From Varroa destructor (taxonomy: Eukaryota; Arthropoda; Arachnida; Mesostigmata; Varroidae): 64,000 bases of DNA. The position numbers were made by a program, and so were the translations under genes. The notes beneath the pieces were generated by a model. It did not search any database. It was given only the letters and a program-made list of their open reading frames with translations, and was not told where the DNA came from. Where the stretch lies: the NCBI RefSeq assembly GCF_002443255.2, contig NW_019211455.1:44774103-44838102 (forward strand), given 5' to 3'. Positions 51,087 through 61,857 of the stretch are shown here, one piece after another (position 1 is the first letter of the stretch; every line of letters begins with the position of its first letter).

Positions 51087-54000
51087 TAACTGTTTGCATT
51101 GGTCGAGGTGTTATTACTTTGATAAGTAGCATACATCGGGTACTCGTAATAGTTTTGTTGCTGGCTATCATTAAATAGTGACTGAATGTCTTGCTGCTGT
51201 AGTTTAATGTTAGGTAAAACTGTCTGAGTAATTTGATCACTGGCAGTAGCCACATGATAATACGCCGTTTGTCCAGAGTTACTCGAATCTTGTTCCTGGA
51301 GACTGAGGACGTACCCGTTAACTGGCACTCCGTTCAAGTTCAGCGTCTGGGGCTTCAATGCGCTAGTAGTACCATTAGCCGATGTAAATGTAGCCTGCTG
51401 GAGATTGCTTATGGCATAGGGTGCAGCGGTAGCCATGGCGTATACATTCGTGGATGTTGCAACTGTGGTTGTCGGCGTAGCAGGAACGTAAGTCGTGTTC
51501 GTAGCATTACTCGTAGCAAGGGCCATTGGAACCTGACTTGCATTTCCGACATTGGCTGTCGTTAGCAGCTGACCGGTTTGCAATAGTGCGGCAACAAGCT
51601 GGGACGCATTAATAACTTGCGTATTGCTTCCTGTAGCTAGGTATCCGATAATATTCCCGTTAGAGTTGGCCTGCAAAACGTTGCTGTTGCTACTGGGCGC
51701 GTAGACATTCAACGGGTTAAGATAGAAAGGTTGGAATGCTCCTTGGACAGTCTGTTGTGTCCTTACAGAAGAGGCGGCAAGATTGGTTGCCCTGGAAACT
51801 TGACCAGTATTTGCGGACCACGAAGTCTTTTGTTTCGTAGCCTTCGCATCGCTTGTGGGTGCTCCTCTCTGACCTGATGAGAGTTTCGGTTTCCCTACAG
51901 ATGATGGAATTTTCCCTACAGATGATGGAATTTTCCCTACAGATGATGGAATTTTCCCTACAGATGATGGAATTTTCCCTACAGATGATGGAATTTTCCC
52001 TACAGATGATGGAATTTCCCTACAGATGATGGAAATTTCCCTACAGATGATGGAAATTTCCCTACAGATGATGGAAATTTCCCTACAGATGATGGAAATT
52101 TCCCTACAGATGATGGAAATTTCCCTACAGATGATGGAAATTTCCCTACAGATGATGGAAATTTCCCTACAGATGATGGAAATTTCCCTACAGATGATGG
52201 AAATTTCCCTACAGATGATGGAAATTTCTCTACAGATGATGGAAATTTCTCTACAGATGATGGAAATTTCTCTACAGATGATGGAAATTTCTCTACAGAT
52301 GATGGAAATTTCTCTACAGATGATGGAAATTTCTCTACAGATGATGGAAATTTCTCTACAGATGATGGAAATTTCTCTACAGATGATGGAAATTTCTCTA
52401 CAGATGATGGAAATTTCTCTACAGATGATGGAAATTTCTCTACAGATGATGGAAATTTCTCTACAGATGATGGAAATTTCTCTACAGATGATGGAAATTT
52501 CTCTACAGATGATGGAAATTTCTCTACNNNNNNNNNNNNNNNNNNNNNNNNNAGATGATGGAAATTTCTCTACAGATGATGGAAATTTCTCTACAGATGA
52601 TGGAAATTTCTCTACAGATGATGGAAATTTCTCTACAGATGATGGAAATTTCTCTACAGATGATGGAAATTTCTCTACAGATGATAGAACCTCCTCCAGG
52701 TCCTCTCTACAGTCTTCGATTTGAAGCTCGTCCTTAAAGCTTTCTTCGGCGTCAGCGCCGGCGGTGGAATTTTGAGCCGTTAAGGAACTTTCGTCACCGC
52801 GTTCATCATGTATATGCTCAATCCTCCTGGAGATTAATTAAAATTGCGTAATGAAAAATGGCGATTCTAAGATTTAAGTCCACAAATGTATATCTTATCT
52901 CCATTATAAATGCGCTGTTTCACTGCGAATGGTATTCATCGATTCTAATTCCGGCTACATATATCGCTCTATCTCGCTCTTTGTAGGTGTTGATTGACAC
53001 TTAACCTTTGCAGGACCACGTTGAGGTGTGCTAATTGATGCATAAGGTCTGTTTGGCGCACTATCTCCGCCTGTATGCACTCTGACAAAAATGTGGCGCG
53101 TCTTCTTAGAGACCGAGCCATCATTTCTGAAACGAAAAAGACAGACTTCTTACAGAAAGTTACCACATCCAATATGACGTAAATGACCCCTGAACTATTG
53201 TACGCTAGACTGGCTTTGCCCACTGTTATAACAAATTCGTTCTTCAGTTATAAAACGTTTTGCCTTTACACGGGCTTCAATGCACAGGGACCAACGGTGG
53301 CTAATGTGCCTATCGACTGAAACACATCGGTAATCAAACGCAGTACTTCCCGAGCGCTTAGTATACTGCTACGCTAAAACGGCAGTATAGTGTGAATATG
53401 CACAAACCGTCGTAAAGATGGTCAAGATGGCCATCAATCTTTCCGAGTATCTCATTTAGTCCATCTTCTATTTTGCCCTTAGCATCCTCGTATTTGAACA
53501 CCGCTCCATCACTGTTGACACAAATATCAGGGTCATTACTCGGTAATATTGTAAATGTTAATGCATCGCTATTTTACAGATCGGAAGCAAAAATAAGCCA
53601 TCTTCTGTTTTACGTCAATTATCTGTCAACGTGTTAAGAAATTCGCATACGCGACTAACGTCTAACTAAAACTGAAATAGGACTCACCCTGCAACATGCG
53701 TATTTGCAGCTGAAAACATGGAAAACAGCGTACGAACTTCAGTACGAAATTTCGGCCAAATCTCTACATCCTTAACAAGATGTATACCGAATATTTTGGA
53801 AGATCTGCTCTGCATGAAACGAACAGGAACCAAGTAGTGGGATGCATTTCAGTTTCATAGATTAAACACATTCTTCGTATGCAAGGCCCAGAACTTTTAC
53901 TTTTCTTATGCAAAAACTTCGTTAAAAGAAAAAAAGGTGTTTGCAAGTAAAAACCCATCACGCGAAAATTTTATTTCAGATACTGCTACTCACCCATATT

Positions 54001-54481
54001 CGTTATCGTTAGGTAAGAACGGGTGCCTATGCAGATCTGTGTGAGATCCTTTTATGCATTCCTATTGAAATTTTGGCTGAAGTTGAGGTGGCCCTACGCA
54101 TTCGAGCATGAATTCAAACCCCTGCTGATCCGATTTAAGCCAAAAGCTTCCATTTTTCGGACCGAACCCGTAGATAGTAATTAAATTCTGCACTATGGAC
54201 CTTTTCAGTAAACATATACGACTGTTGTCGCCATCTGGCGAATATTTCTGTTACTATTTCTACTATAGACTAATAAGTATATTATAAATATATTAAAACA
54301 ATTCACCAACATTGAAAATGTTATATGATAGATTTTGAAAAATGCTAAAAAACAAACATTTGACCCAATCACTGATTAATTATTAATCAACTGTTCATAG
54401 TTGTGGCATGAAGTATATTAAGAAGGGAATGTGAGACTTACATTTTCTGCTTCGAGGGACGGTAGTGTTGAGCGTGAAGCC
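51068..54481 (-). CDS. coiled-coil, Q/N/S/T-rich protein with 7-residue repeats; unrecognised family
   Basis: Minus-strand model from splice sites and phases: 54,481-54,443 (tentative), 54,187-53,994, 53,809 or 53,807 to 53,688, 53,568-53,408, 53,126-53,006, 52,826-51,068. Phases at the last three junctions agree (2, 1, 2). The text includes KIFGIHLVKDVEIWPKF, then a small folded-looking segment (LTFTILPSNDPDICVNSDG), then a helical, heptad-like stretch (MARSLRRRATFLSEC..., then DLMHQLAHLNVVLQ), an acidic linker, the tandem heptapeptides, and a Q/N/S/T/A-rich low-complexity tail of about 300 residues ending YYSTYY. This architecture suits a scaffold or a transcription-type activation domain, but no family was recognised. 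Two lesions are noted: TAG at 54,062-54,064 in the tentative second exon, and a 20-bp unit that shifts frame inside the array. The 5' end was not found. Confidence 0.55.
51895..52690 (-). repeat. 21-bp coding minisatellite, with assembly gap
   Basis: About 36 visible units of a 21-bp repeat. In the reading frame set by the flanking exon sequence on both sides they encode VEKFPSS (21 units, upstream end), VGKFPSS (nine units) and VGKIPSS (five units), in three clean blocks along the array. A run of 25 N at 52,528-52,552 marks an assembly gap of unknown true size, so the copy number is a minimum. One unit at the boundary between the last two blocks (about 52,001-52,020) is 20 bp. Four of the six frames through this unit are open, so the plus-strand frame MMEISLQ is a by-product. 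The minus frame is supported by coding sequence and a splice acceptor. Confidence 0.9.
52528..52552. other. assembly gap, 25 N
   Basis: A run of 25 unknown bases inside the 21-bp array. The length looks like a placeholder rather than a measured size. Confidence 0.95.
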
Positions 54482-55917
54482 TAAAACATTTATATTTTAG
54501 ATCAAGCCTCCTGTTCTGCTGTGCCTATTGTAAGTTCGATTTGTGTATGTACCTAAAGATGGCGGGATAACTATAGGAGCAATTAGTTCGTTCAGTTATC
54601 GGACGTCTCGAGGTCGAAAGAAGTGTCCCAGGAAGAAAATATTTTCCTATGGTTATTTCCAATAACTTAATGGAGAACTTAGTAACTGCTAACAACTGAC
54701 AAAACGAAATATTCATTACGATTATTCTAAGTACTTGGAAATAAACTTTGCTAAAAATCCTCTAGAAAGGCATATTTAACATGATGTCTTTGTGGCGTGC
54801 TGTTATTACGCCACTGATATAATTTGGATGTAGTTAAGTTTCATCAAAGAATCAGTAGAAATATACGCCCTAGTTTGTACCCCGATATCGAACCAAAAAA
54901 GGTGGAAAGATGTTAAGCGGTTCAGTGTACTGAAACAAACATCTTTAAAGATACCACCTGCACACTATAAATAAACTGAAATTGGTTTACAAGGTAGTAA
55001 GTGGTACTTATTTAATGACAATAACAGAAATGACCATGACATTTATTGGGTACTAACAAAAGATGAGCGGAAGCTGACTGTTTCTGCAGCGCCATTATAA
55101 TTTACTTATTTAAATCCAGCCACTCCGTGTTTTGATAAAAATACACCAATATATAATAATATAACACCCTTATTGTGAATCAGGTTGACCCTAAGCACCG
55201 GAGCAGCAAACCTTGTGTAAAGGTCAAAACTTACTATGCGTCAATCTAAGCAGTGAATTTTTACAAAAAAAAAGATGTTAACGTTCATTTCAGCCCTGCT
55301 AATTAACAAAAAGATGTATTTAAGAGGCAACGCAGGTACTAATGGACCTAGCGCTGTTAACACTTAAACTTGTAGACAACGCATGGAAGAATACCGCTTT
55401 ATTCCTTCGTATCGTTTTGCACACGGCCGTGAAACTGATTGGCCTTTGTCCCATGGGAGAGGGAGCTAGTTGCTGATAGGTACATGAGAAGAAAGCGTTC
55501 AACGACGCAACAACCTTAGCATGATCGTTTCGTTTGTGGGAAATAGGTTCTTGACGCCTCAGTCTTCCGTTCTCAATAGGATAAAGGGCTATTACTGGTA
55601 AGTACGTAACAATCAGATTCTGTATACAGAAGCTAACATATGACCCTCAAAAATAACCGCATGTCTGTCTTAGATTAAATTAGATATCTGATGGATCTGT
55701 CGCTTTTGTAAAATTCAATTATTTGGTTAAATATCCTCCTAGCTTAAAGAAGTGTTAAAATTCTATAGATAGTTCAGGACTTTTCAGCTTTTTAGTGGGA
55801 AAGGCTTTTCTCATCATATAATCTCGTAGCCTAAATTTAATAAATGGGCTTCAGATCAGCGCTAAATTATACCAAGATGAAGATCACATATTTAAACAAG
55901 GTTAGATAAATGATCTT
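54482..55917. other. no supported exon
   Basis: The 5' part of the coiled-coil gene should lie here or beyond, but no clear minus-strand exon was found. The frames at 54,525-54,716 and 55,320-55,502 (minus) lack splice sites or known motifs. Confidence 0.4.
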
Positions 55918-56145
55918 CTAAGCTGAATCTCGGCTTTCATTCGGTCTCGTTATATCATCAATGCTCGTGTAGAATTGGGCCTGCGGAGTTTTCCCATCAC
56001 CAGCGACACACCTCTGTTCAGTAGAAGTTATCGGTCTCAACTTGGGTTTGCCCGCGGTTGTACTTTCGATTGCTAAGCTCAAACAGATTAAAAAAAAACC
56101 AATATGAGTGACAAGGGAAACAATTAACGCGTTGATGAGTGCCAT
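55918..56145 (-). CDS. small secreted-protein ORF, unrecognised
   Basis: A 75-codon frame from ATG (56,143-56,145), in a favourable start context (ACGCCATGG), to TAG. The N-terminus (ALIVSLV, then IGFFLICLSLAIES) is a convincing signal peptide or anchor. The remaining 45 or so residues are polar with one cysteine (KPKLRPITSTEQRC). It is head-to-head with group-7-like gene B, about 200 bases apart, so the two may share a promoter region. A donor-like GTAAGC at about 56,316 on this strand could mark a 5'-UTR intron. No dibasic processing sites with glycine are seen. The function is unknown; it could also be the first exon of a longer gene using the GTGTGT after CAGAG. Confidence 0.35.
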   Translation of the reverse strand: MALINALIVSLVTHIGFFLICLSLAIESTTAGKPKLRPITSTEQRCVAGDGKTPQAQFYTSIDDITRPNESRDSA

Positions 56146-56342
56146 GGCGTTATGCTATTCCCGTTAGACTGCTGTTCCGCACTTCCAGCCGAACGCTGAA
56201 GTGCCTCTTCTAGATTGAATTGTCGTCAAGAACAGTGTCTTGGAAATCACTGGTTGAACAGATTACTCATAGCACTGTAGAAAGCAGATTCAAACGATAA
56301 AAGGAAAATAGCTTACCACTATCTTGTTTAGGCACGCTAGTC

Positions 56343-59287
56343 ATGAAGAGTTTTCTTCCAAACAAGATGATCGGGTTTCGCACCGCGCTGCTTATGGCCG
56401 CTACTTTAATAACGACGTCAACCACGGCAACCACTGAAGATTTACGTGAGTTAAAACGAAATAGTAATTTAGCAATGGGCTGTATTTTAGTAAACGCAAT
56501 TTTCATCCCGACTTGGACCCCACCAAAAAGCTAAATGACTCTACGTTGCGTAACCAGCCCTACGGGTCCAGGTTGGCTGTATGCGTATGCAAACAATATT
56601 CGTGCGTAAATGATTTGAATTTGAAGGGTTGCTTTAAATCATATCAATATAATAGCCATTTTGTTGACTGCGCTAGATCAATAACCTGCCGATATTAGCA
56701 CTACGTAGACCTATTTGCCAAAAAAAAAACAATCGACCAATAATGAGCTTACGTACAACCTCATCTTTAGCATGGTGTTTTTTCGTTGCTTTGTGCATGA
56801 TTCTGCCCAGTGGTGATAAGCGCCCGCCTGGAAGCCAACGAATTTCTTGACAATCTTCTTGAAATTCGATTACCGAAACTGCTGCCTGATCGAGCTGAAC
56901 GATTGCGGGATTTCGCATGTTATATAGAAAAGAAGCTCTTTGTAGGCATTCTGCCTACCCATCGGGACCTGACAGCCAACTTCACAGAAGGCACCGTTAG
57001 CGGACTTCAAAAAGTCAAGCGAGAGGGTGACTGCAAACCTACGTTCTCCGATGGGAATTACGTTGTGGTATGGATATTGATAGCGAAATATTCAGTTTAC
57101 AGAGTAAGGGAAAGCTGACAGGCGCTGCTGACATGTCAAACGGTATACGTTTGGGCTGTTGAAGAGTTCATTGTAAAACACTTCAGGTATATTTCGTCCC
57201 TCATATTTACACTGGATGGTTTCGTAATTTATTAATGATCTAGCGATGTCCACAAATGTGACTTGTCGTATTGCACTAAAGGAATTTCATTCGATTTTAG
57301 CTTTTTTGCGAGTGTACAGTGGAAAAAAAGGTTTAAAAGCTACTATTGACAAACCTTAACGCAGAATTTTGACGTCTTCGGTTTACACTGAAATCACAAG
57401 ATTATTTGCAAACTTTCTACTCGCAGTTTTCTGAGCGCTATATCTGGCCAGTTTCTTAATAGGATTGTAAACCTAAGGTACGCAAGGAACAAAATGCTTT
57501 TAGGATAGAATGGTGTTCATCTTCAATATATTGTACTACCTTGAAACCCTACCCAAGTAGCATTTTGTTGTGACGTTTCTTGTTGTTCCAACGACCTCTG
57601 TCCTTTGCAAGCCTGTGGATGCCCTAACGTCGGTTACGGCTATTATTTTGAGGGGTATAAGTGGCAACATTACGCACATCAGACATCACTGCTAAGATAA
57701 CTAAATTGACTAGGACTCTCATCCGGTAAGCCTTGGAGCCACTATTCTTGAAGTTAATTGATTTCAATATAACTTCAAACCGAAATTTCTGCTGACCCTC
57801 GGCCAACGTTTTTCCTCGGTATGCGGCTAAGTGTTTGAAATTGTCTTTCTTTGTACTTCTTCAGACCTTGGTAAAAGGTGTCCCAGTGGAGTTTTCTGGC
57901 AAGACCCCTAGCGAAACACTTTTAAGCTATACATATCATTCTCTTGTATGTTTTGAGTATGCGTTTGATATTCCTGTTGGACATTCCATCAAATGGCTGG
58001 TTCTCAGCACGGAATGCCCAGGTTCGAACTTACACTACAGTGTGTCCCTAACATTTTCTGGCAAATACGTTACCTATCACGGGGACACGTATCATTCTCC
58101 TAGCTGATAGCAAACGGCTTTGTATAGCCAATAAATAAACAAAAATAATAATAATAGACTGTATCTACCAACAGCATCCTGGTAAGATTTTTTTATTTTG
58201 AATGTACTGAAAAAGGACACTTTTCCTAAAGTTTGCAAGTTACACAAGCACAGTTGTAGAAAATAGTTAAACTGTTTCGTTTACATTCTATGTATTATAC
58301 CCGTGTTTTGATGAATTTTTATGCTTTTTTTAATCGTAATATAACATCGTAGCTAATAAAAGTGTTTTTTTTTCGGCTGAAAAGTACATTGTACGTACAC
58401 GAGCTCAACCGAGAACGTGGGTGAGAAGATTAACACATAATACACCGATCATGTTGGAAGCCGCTAATAAACTAATATTATGATTTAAATATAATGTGCC
58501 CTAGATATCCTGCAAGCTTAATATTGGCTCACTGAAGGCTACCTATGCTTCATCAGTTAAGGGCTTCAATCTGCGTGGTGATATAGCACATCCAGTCATT
58601 ACAGCGGATTTCGCGGACTCTTCGCTAATATTCGAGGCCAAAGAGATTAAATCGGCTGGAAGTCGGCCTCATATGAATGCACTCGTGGTCGATAGGTAAT
58701 TTTTTTCGAAAGATTACGATGCTATGCAAACGTAGGACCCATGGCTCGTTGAGTTATAGTCACACGCTGCATTACCGAAAGAATTAGCACAACGAACGTT
58801 TTGGTAATGGCCTTCATTAGCAAAAGACCTTCAAATAAAGAATAACCTAGCTACATTATAATTCATATACTTTTACTACAAGATGTTATCAATAGCTATT
58901 AGTGGTTGATATATCACATCGAGTTCAGTCGAAAACTAGCGAAAGAAGTTCACACCACTAAAATAGATGGCTGTTTCGAGGTCTCGATGACGGTACTCAG
59001 TTTCACCTTCCTTCCTTAATTTAAGGACCATGATGAACTGCATTTTATCTAATTTAACTTTTATCAAATTCGTTATCATGTATAACAGCTTAAGATGCGC
59101 GATCCATTACGAGTCTTTGGGGCTTAACGAAGAGCGGGACCAACTTTTCCGGGACTGCATCACACGCGGTATCTTGCCTCAGATACTTGATCTAATCAAT
59201 ATCCGTTTGTATCGTGCATTGTATGACGCCCTGCGTCAACAGGACGTTAGTATTCCCGACGTTCGCATCAATGAAACCACTGAATAA
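56343..59287 (+). CDS. group-7-allergen-like secreted lipid-binding protein B
   Basis: Four-exon model: 56,343-56,445; 56,811-57,067; 58,517-58,695; 59,089-59,287. Total 246 codons including TAA, with phases 1, 0, 2 and donors GTGAGT, GTATGG and GTAATT. Exon 1 encodes a signal peptide (GFRTALLMAATLITTSTTA). Exon 2 carries NFTEGTVSGLQKVKREGD, a close match to the VRGLKQMKRVGD core of mite group-7 allergens. Exon 3 gives the following strands with VKGFNLRGDIAH, and exon 4 is a helical tail (ILPQILDLINIRLYRALYDAL). The 245-residue length, leader and fold order fit a secreted takeout/BPI-like lipid binder. AATAAA at 59,305-59,310, just after the stop, supports the 3' end. Intron phases match gene A, but gene B has no intron inside its second coding exon. 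The exon-3 acceptor (CTGCAAG) is pyrimidine-poor; AAG at 58,545 is an in-frame alternative. Confidence 0.75.
57865..58107 (+). CDS. candidate alternative last exon of gene B
   Basis: A strong acceptor (TCTTTCTTTGTACTTCTTCAG) opens an 80-codon phase-0 frame ending at TGA 58,105-58,107. Exon 2 of gene B also ends in phase 0, so splicing would be in frame. Text includes VPVEFSGKTPSE, VCFEYAFDIPVGHS and YSVSLTFSGKYVTYHGD, which reads like beta-strand sequence. AATAAA at 58,130-58,135 follows within 25 bases of the stop. It lies in the intron between exons 2 and 3 of gene B and would replace the normal C-terminal half. It could instead be the last exon of an unrelated or decayed paralogue. Confidence 0.4.
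   Translation, partial: TLVKGVPVEFSGKTPSETLLSYTYHSLVCFEYAFDIPVGHSIKWLVLSTECPGSNLHYSVSLTFSGKYVTYHGDTYHSPS
58130..58135 (+). terminator. poly(A) signal AATAAA (alternative exon)
   Basis: Consensus hexamer, overlapping a second AATAAA four bases on, about 23 bases after the TGA of the frame at 57,865-58,107. Confidence 0.5.
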
Positions 59288-59304
59288 GCCGTAACTAATT
59301 GATT

Positions 59305-59310
59305 AATAAA
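59305..59310 (+). terminator. poly(A) signal AATAAA of gene B
   Basis: Consensus hexamer 18 bases after the stop codon of group-7-like gene B. Confidence 0.6.
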
Positions 59311-59439
59311 TAAGCCGTGTTCCTCAACAATCACGAATTATTTTTTCAATCTTAATTGCACGATGTATTTGTGTATATTATATATTGGTAGCAATAATTA
59401 TCATTTTCAATATATCGAAAGTGGGTGGCCCCAATAAGG

Positions 59440-59766
59440 GCCATTTTCCCGTGAAATAACTCAGCTTCTGAAGCACGTCCTTCGTGGATACGCCAGAGCC
59501 ATGACAGGCAATCTCTGGAAACGAAGGTCAATCTCAAGACTTTGAAGGACTTTACGTATCAGATAGTGGAAGAGCAGCTTGCGGATGAATAGTTCAGTCG
59601 ACTTTTGGTAAGGACGGATCTTACGAAGAGCGACCGTGCCAGGCCTGTAATGATGCGGCTTCTTGACACCGTTGGTAGTTGAGGTCTACTTACCAGCGGC
59701 CTTGGTAGCCAGTTGCTTACGTGGAGCCTTGTCCCCCAGTAAAGCGGTCTGCTTCGTATAAACCAT
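59440..59766 (-). pseudogene. histone H3 pseudogene
   Basis: Read on the minus strand from ATG 59,764-59,766, the frame gives TKQTA, then KAPRKQLATKAA, then an in-frame TAG, then [30 protein letters not shown] and DLRFQ...VMAL, followed in another frame by ASEAELF. This is histone H3 in order and orientation, with two codons lost in the tail, one nonsense codon and a frameshift near the C-terminal third. The rest of the H3 C-terminus is missing or unrecognisable. It cannot encode a functional histone. With the neighbouring H2A and H2B relics it looks like part of a dead replication-type histone cluster rather than an isolated processed copy. Confidence 0.85.
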
Positions 59767-60339
59767 GATTCAATAGTGGGTGCTTCGGTCACGGTACTTA
59801 CTGAGTTTTGTTGACAAAAAGAGAGGAGAAACAGCTGGTAGCCGCAAAAGCACTAGTTAGCGAGATGCTCCTACAGACAAAACGCAACCTTTGCCGACAT
59901 CGTTGTAGGAATTATGTGAACTCGTCGGATCATTTTTGGCACGTCAAACAATCTAAGTTGGAGGAATGTGTATGCCCACTAGAAGTCAATGGCCAACTTT
60001 CAGAGGCTTCCAACATTTGACTTCGCTAAATTTTCGAATACTCGTTCATTAGATATTTGGTCTACAAACGACTGTAAAGGTATAACTATTGACTGAATAA
60101 TCTCAATGAAAAATTAAAGATTGCATATAACTTCTTTAGTCACTTAAAGGTCAGCATATGTCTCCAATTTTATTTTTTCATTAAACCTGTGAAAATGCGT
60201 ATACGTGTACAATAAGTTTTCATGATAAGATAAAAAAAAAAAGACTATCATCGTGTAATCTTAGTAGTATGTAGTGTATATGTAGAGAAAGACAATTTTT
60301 TAAAAGAGACAGTAGTTTTGATCTGGGCTTTTCCTTCTC

Positions 60340-60690
60340 TTCTTAAAAAGGAAGACAGCCTAGATGTTAGGTAGCGCACCACCCTGGGCGACGGTTACTC
60401 AGAGAGAACCTTGTTCAACTCTTCGTCGTTACAGATGACCAACTAAAGGTAACGGAGTATGACCTTGGTTTTCACCTTGTCATGAGCCGCATTATTAGCC
60501 AATTCGAGAATCTCAGCACCGATATACCCAAGGACGGCAGTGGGCTACACGGAGTCATGAGTTTCAACATGCTCGGTATAGTGCCTCTTGCGGAACGGAC
60601 CGTGGATACTGCCGGCAGGTAATTGAAGTCCCGCGCACTCGTGAAACTGGGTCCTGACCTCTGTCTTCGCCTTGTCCGAATATTACGTTG
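60340..60690 (-). pseudogene. histone H2A pseudogene
   Basis: Minus-strand pieces in shifting frames follow the H2A order: a degraded basic N-terminus, ARDFNYLPA for the RAGLQFPVG region, ARGTIPSML for the RKGNYAERV region, then segments matching VYLAAVLEYL, VLELAGNAA, the NDEELNK stretch and VTVAQGGALPNI followed by TAG. There are several stops and frameshifts. The orientation is divergent from the H2B relic on the plus strand, the usual H2A-H2B arrangement, with a TATAAAAG at 60,701-60,708 between them. Confidence 0.75.
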
Positions 60691-60700
60691 TTTAGAAACG

Positions 60701-60708
60701 TATAAAAG
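60701..60708 (+). promoter_or_regulatory. TATAAAAG between the H2A and H2B relics
   Basis: A consensus TATA box on the plus strand, pointing towards the H2B relic and situated in the short divergent spacer. It probably is a leftover of the bidirectional histone promoter. Confidence 0.4.
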
Positions 60709-60854
60709 TAAGAACTGAACTTGCTCCAGGGGTTTTACATACACTTAGTGCTGGCTTGACCTGATCGTGCTGTCTTTCCCAATGGATGCGGCCTACGGTT
60801 CGGCATCAAATTGCTCCGAGGTACAAATCACTTGGTTTTATCGTGGAAGCCACA

Positions 60855-61201
60855 CCGCATGCACCGTAAGGAAAAACTTAAGAAAACTGGAAAGATCCAG
60901 CAGAAAGTACGTGCCATAGACAAGAAAAAAGCAGCGCGGTAGGAAAGATTTTTTCTCTACCTATATCTACCAAATCTTTGGGGCGGATCCACCGGTATCT
61001 CTTCGAAGACTATATAGATCGAACTCTTTCGCGAACGACATCTTCAAAAGGATCGCTGATGAGGCAGCCCGCCTTTTTCGTTGCAACAAAAGGTCAACCA
61101 CCGCCTCTCAGGCGATTTTAAATCGCAGACTGTTGCTTCCAGGCGAGCTGGCCGAGCAGGCCGTGCCTGAAAGTCTGAGCAATTACACCTCCTTCATGTG
61201 A
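60855..61201 (+). pseudogene. histone H2B pseudogene
   Basis: A lysine-rich start with DKKKAAR, then TAG, is followed across frames by Y-x-Y-x-x-x segments, STGISSKT for the DTGISSKAM motif, NSFANDIFKRIADEAARL, NKRSTTASQ and LLLPGELAEQAV, and ends TSFM before TGA 61,199-61,201. This is H2B in its full order, with at least one nonsense codon and several frameshifts. The C-terminal half is the best preserved. It forms a divergent pair with the H2A relic. Confidence 0.85.
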
Positions 61202-61857
61202 GAAATTATATCACCTTATGCTATTACGTACGTGAAAAGAAATCAATACTCATCGAAAGTCTATAAACAGAACTAAATCGACGAACTATATTTACTTTTC
61301 CTGTACTGTACCTTTTACTTTTTCAAAGTCAAGGAACTTCACTAATGGCGTTTTAGTAAGTTTTTATTAATTTTTAAACAGCAACTACCGCTTTGCTGCT
61401 TATTTATTTATTTATAACATTACACGAAAGTAGTCTAGAAGTATGACTCATTATTGTTGTTATCTAAGCTAGTTACTTTCTATCATATGATATAAGAATA
61501 GCTACTATTGTTTGAAAAGGGGAAGCATTCTTCCACGTAGTTGTACCTTTCAATAAATAGGCCTAATTTATCTTAGACTCAATTTACACTACCAATATCT
61601 ATATCTTCTCAACAACAATAAGCTCGTCATTTATTTCTAATCACTATGATACCTATGCTTATTCAGCCGAACGACGATCTCTGATTTAAACAAAGTGACC
61701 GTACAGACTTTCACAGGAGAAACAAGCACGTTTACGGGGCGTGAAAGCATCTGTTTATAACTAGGTTCATCCTACATTCATCTATATTGAATTAATGATA
61801 TATTCATTATGCTGAATAATAATTGTCTAGTGACTACTATTACTAACCGACCTCAAG
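61202..61857. other. no supported gene
   Basis: AT-rich spacer between the H2B relic and the lipid-binding-like exon. No H4 or H1 relic and no signal-peptide exon was recognised here. Confidence 0.5.

Noticed and set aside
52026..52737. Plus-strand frame of repeated MMEISLQ through the 21-bp array
   Set aside because: The repeat unit is open in four of six frames. Only the minus-strand frame continues into flanking exon sequence with a splice acceptor.
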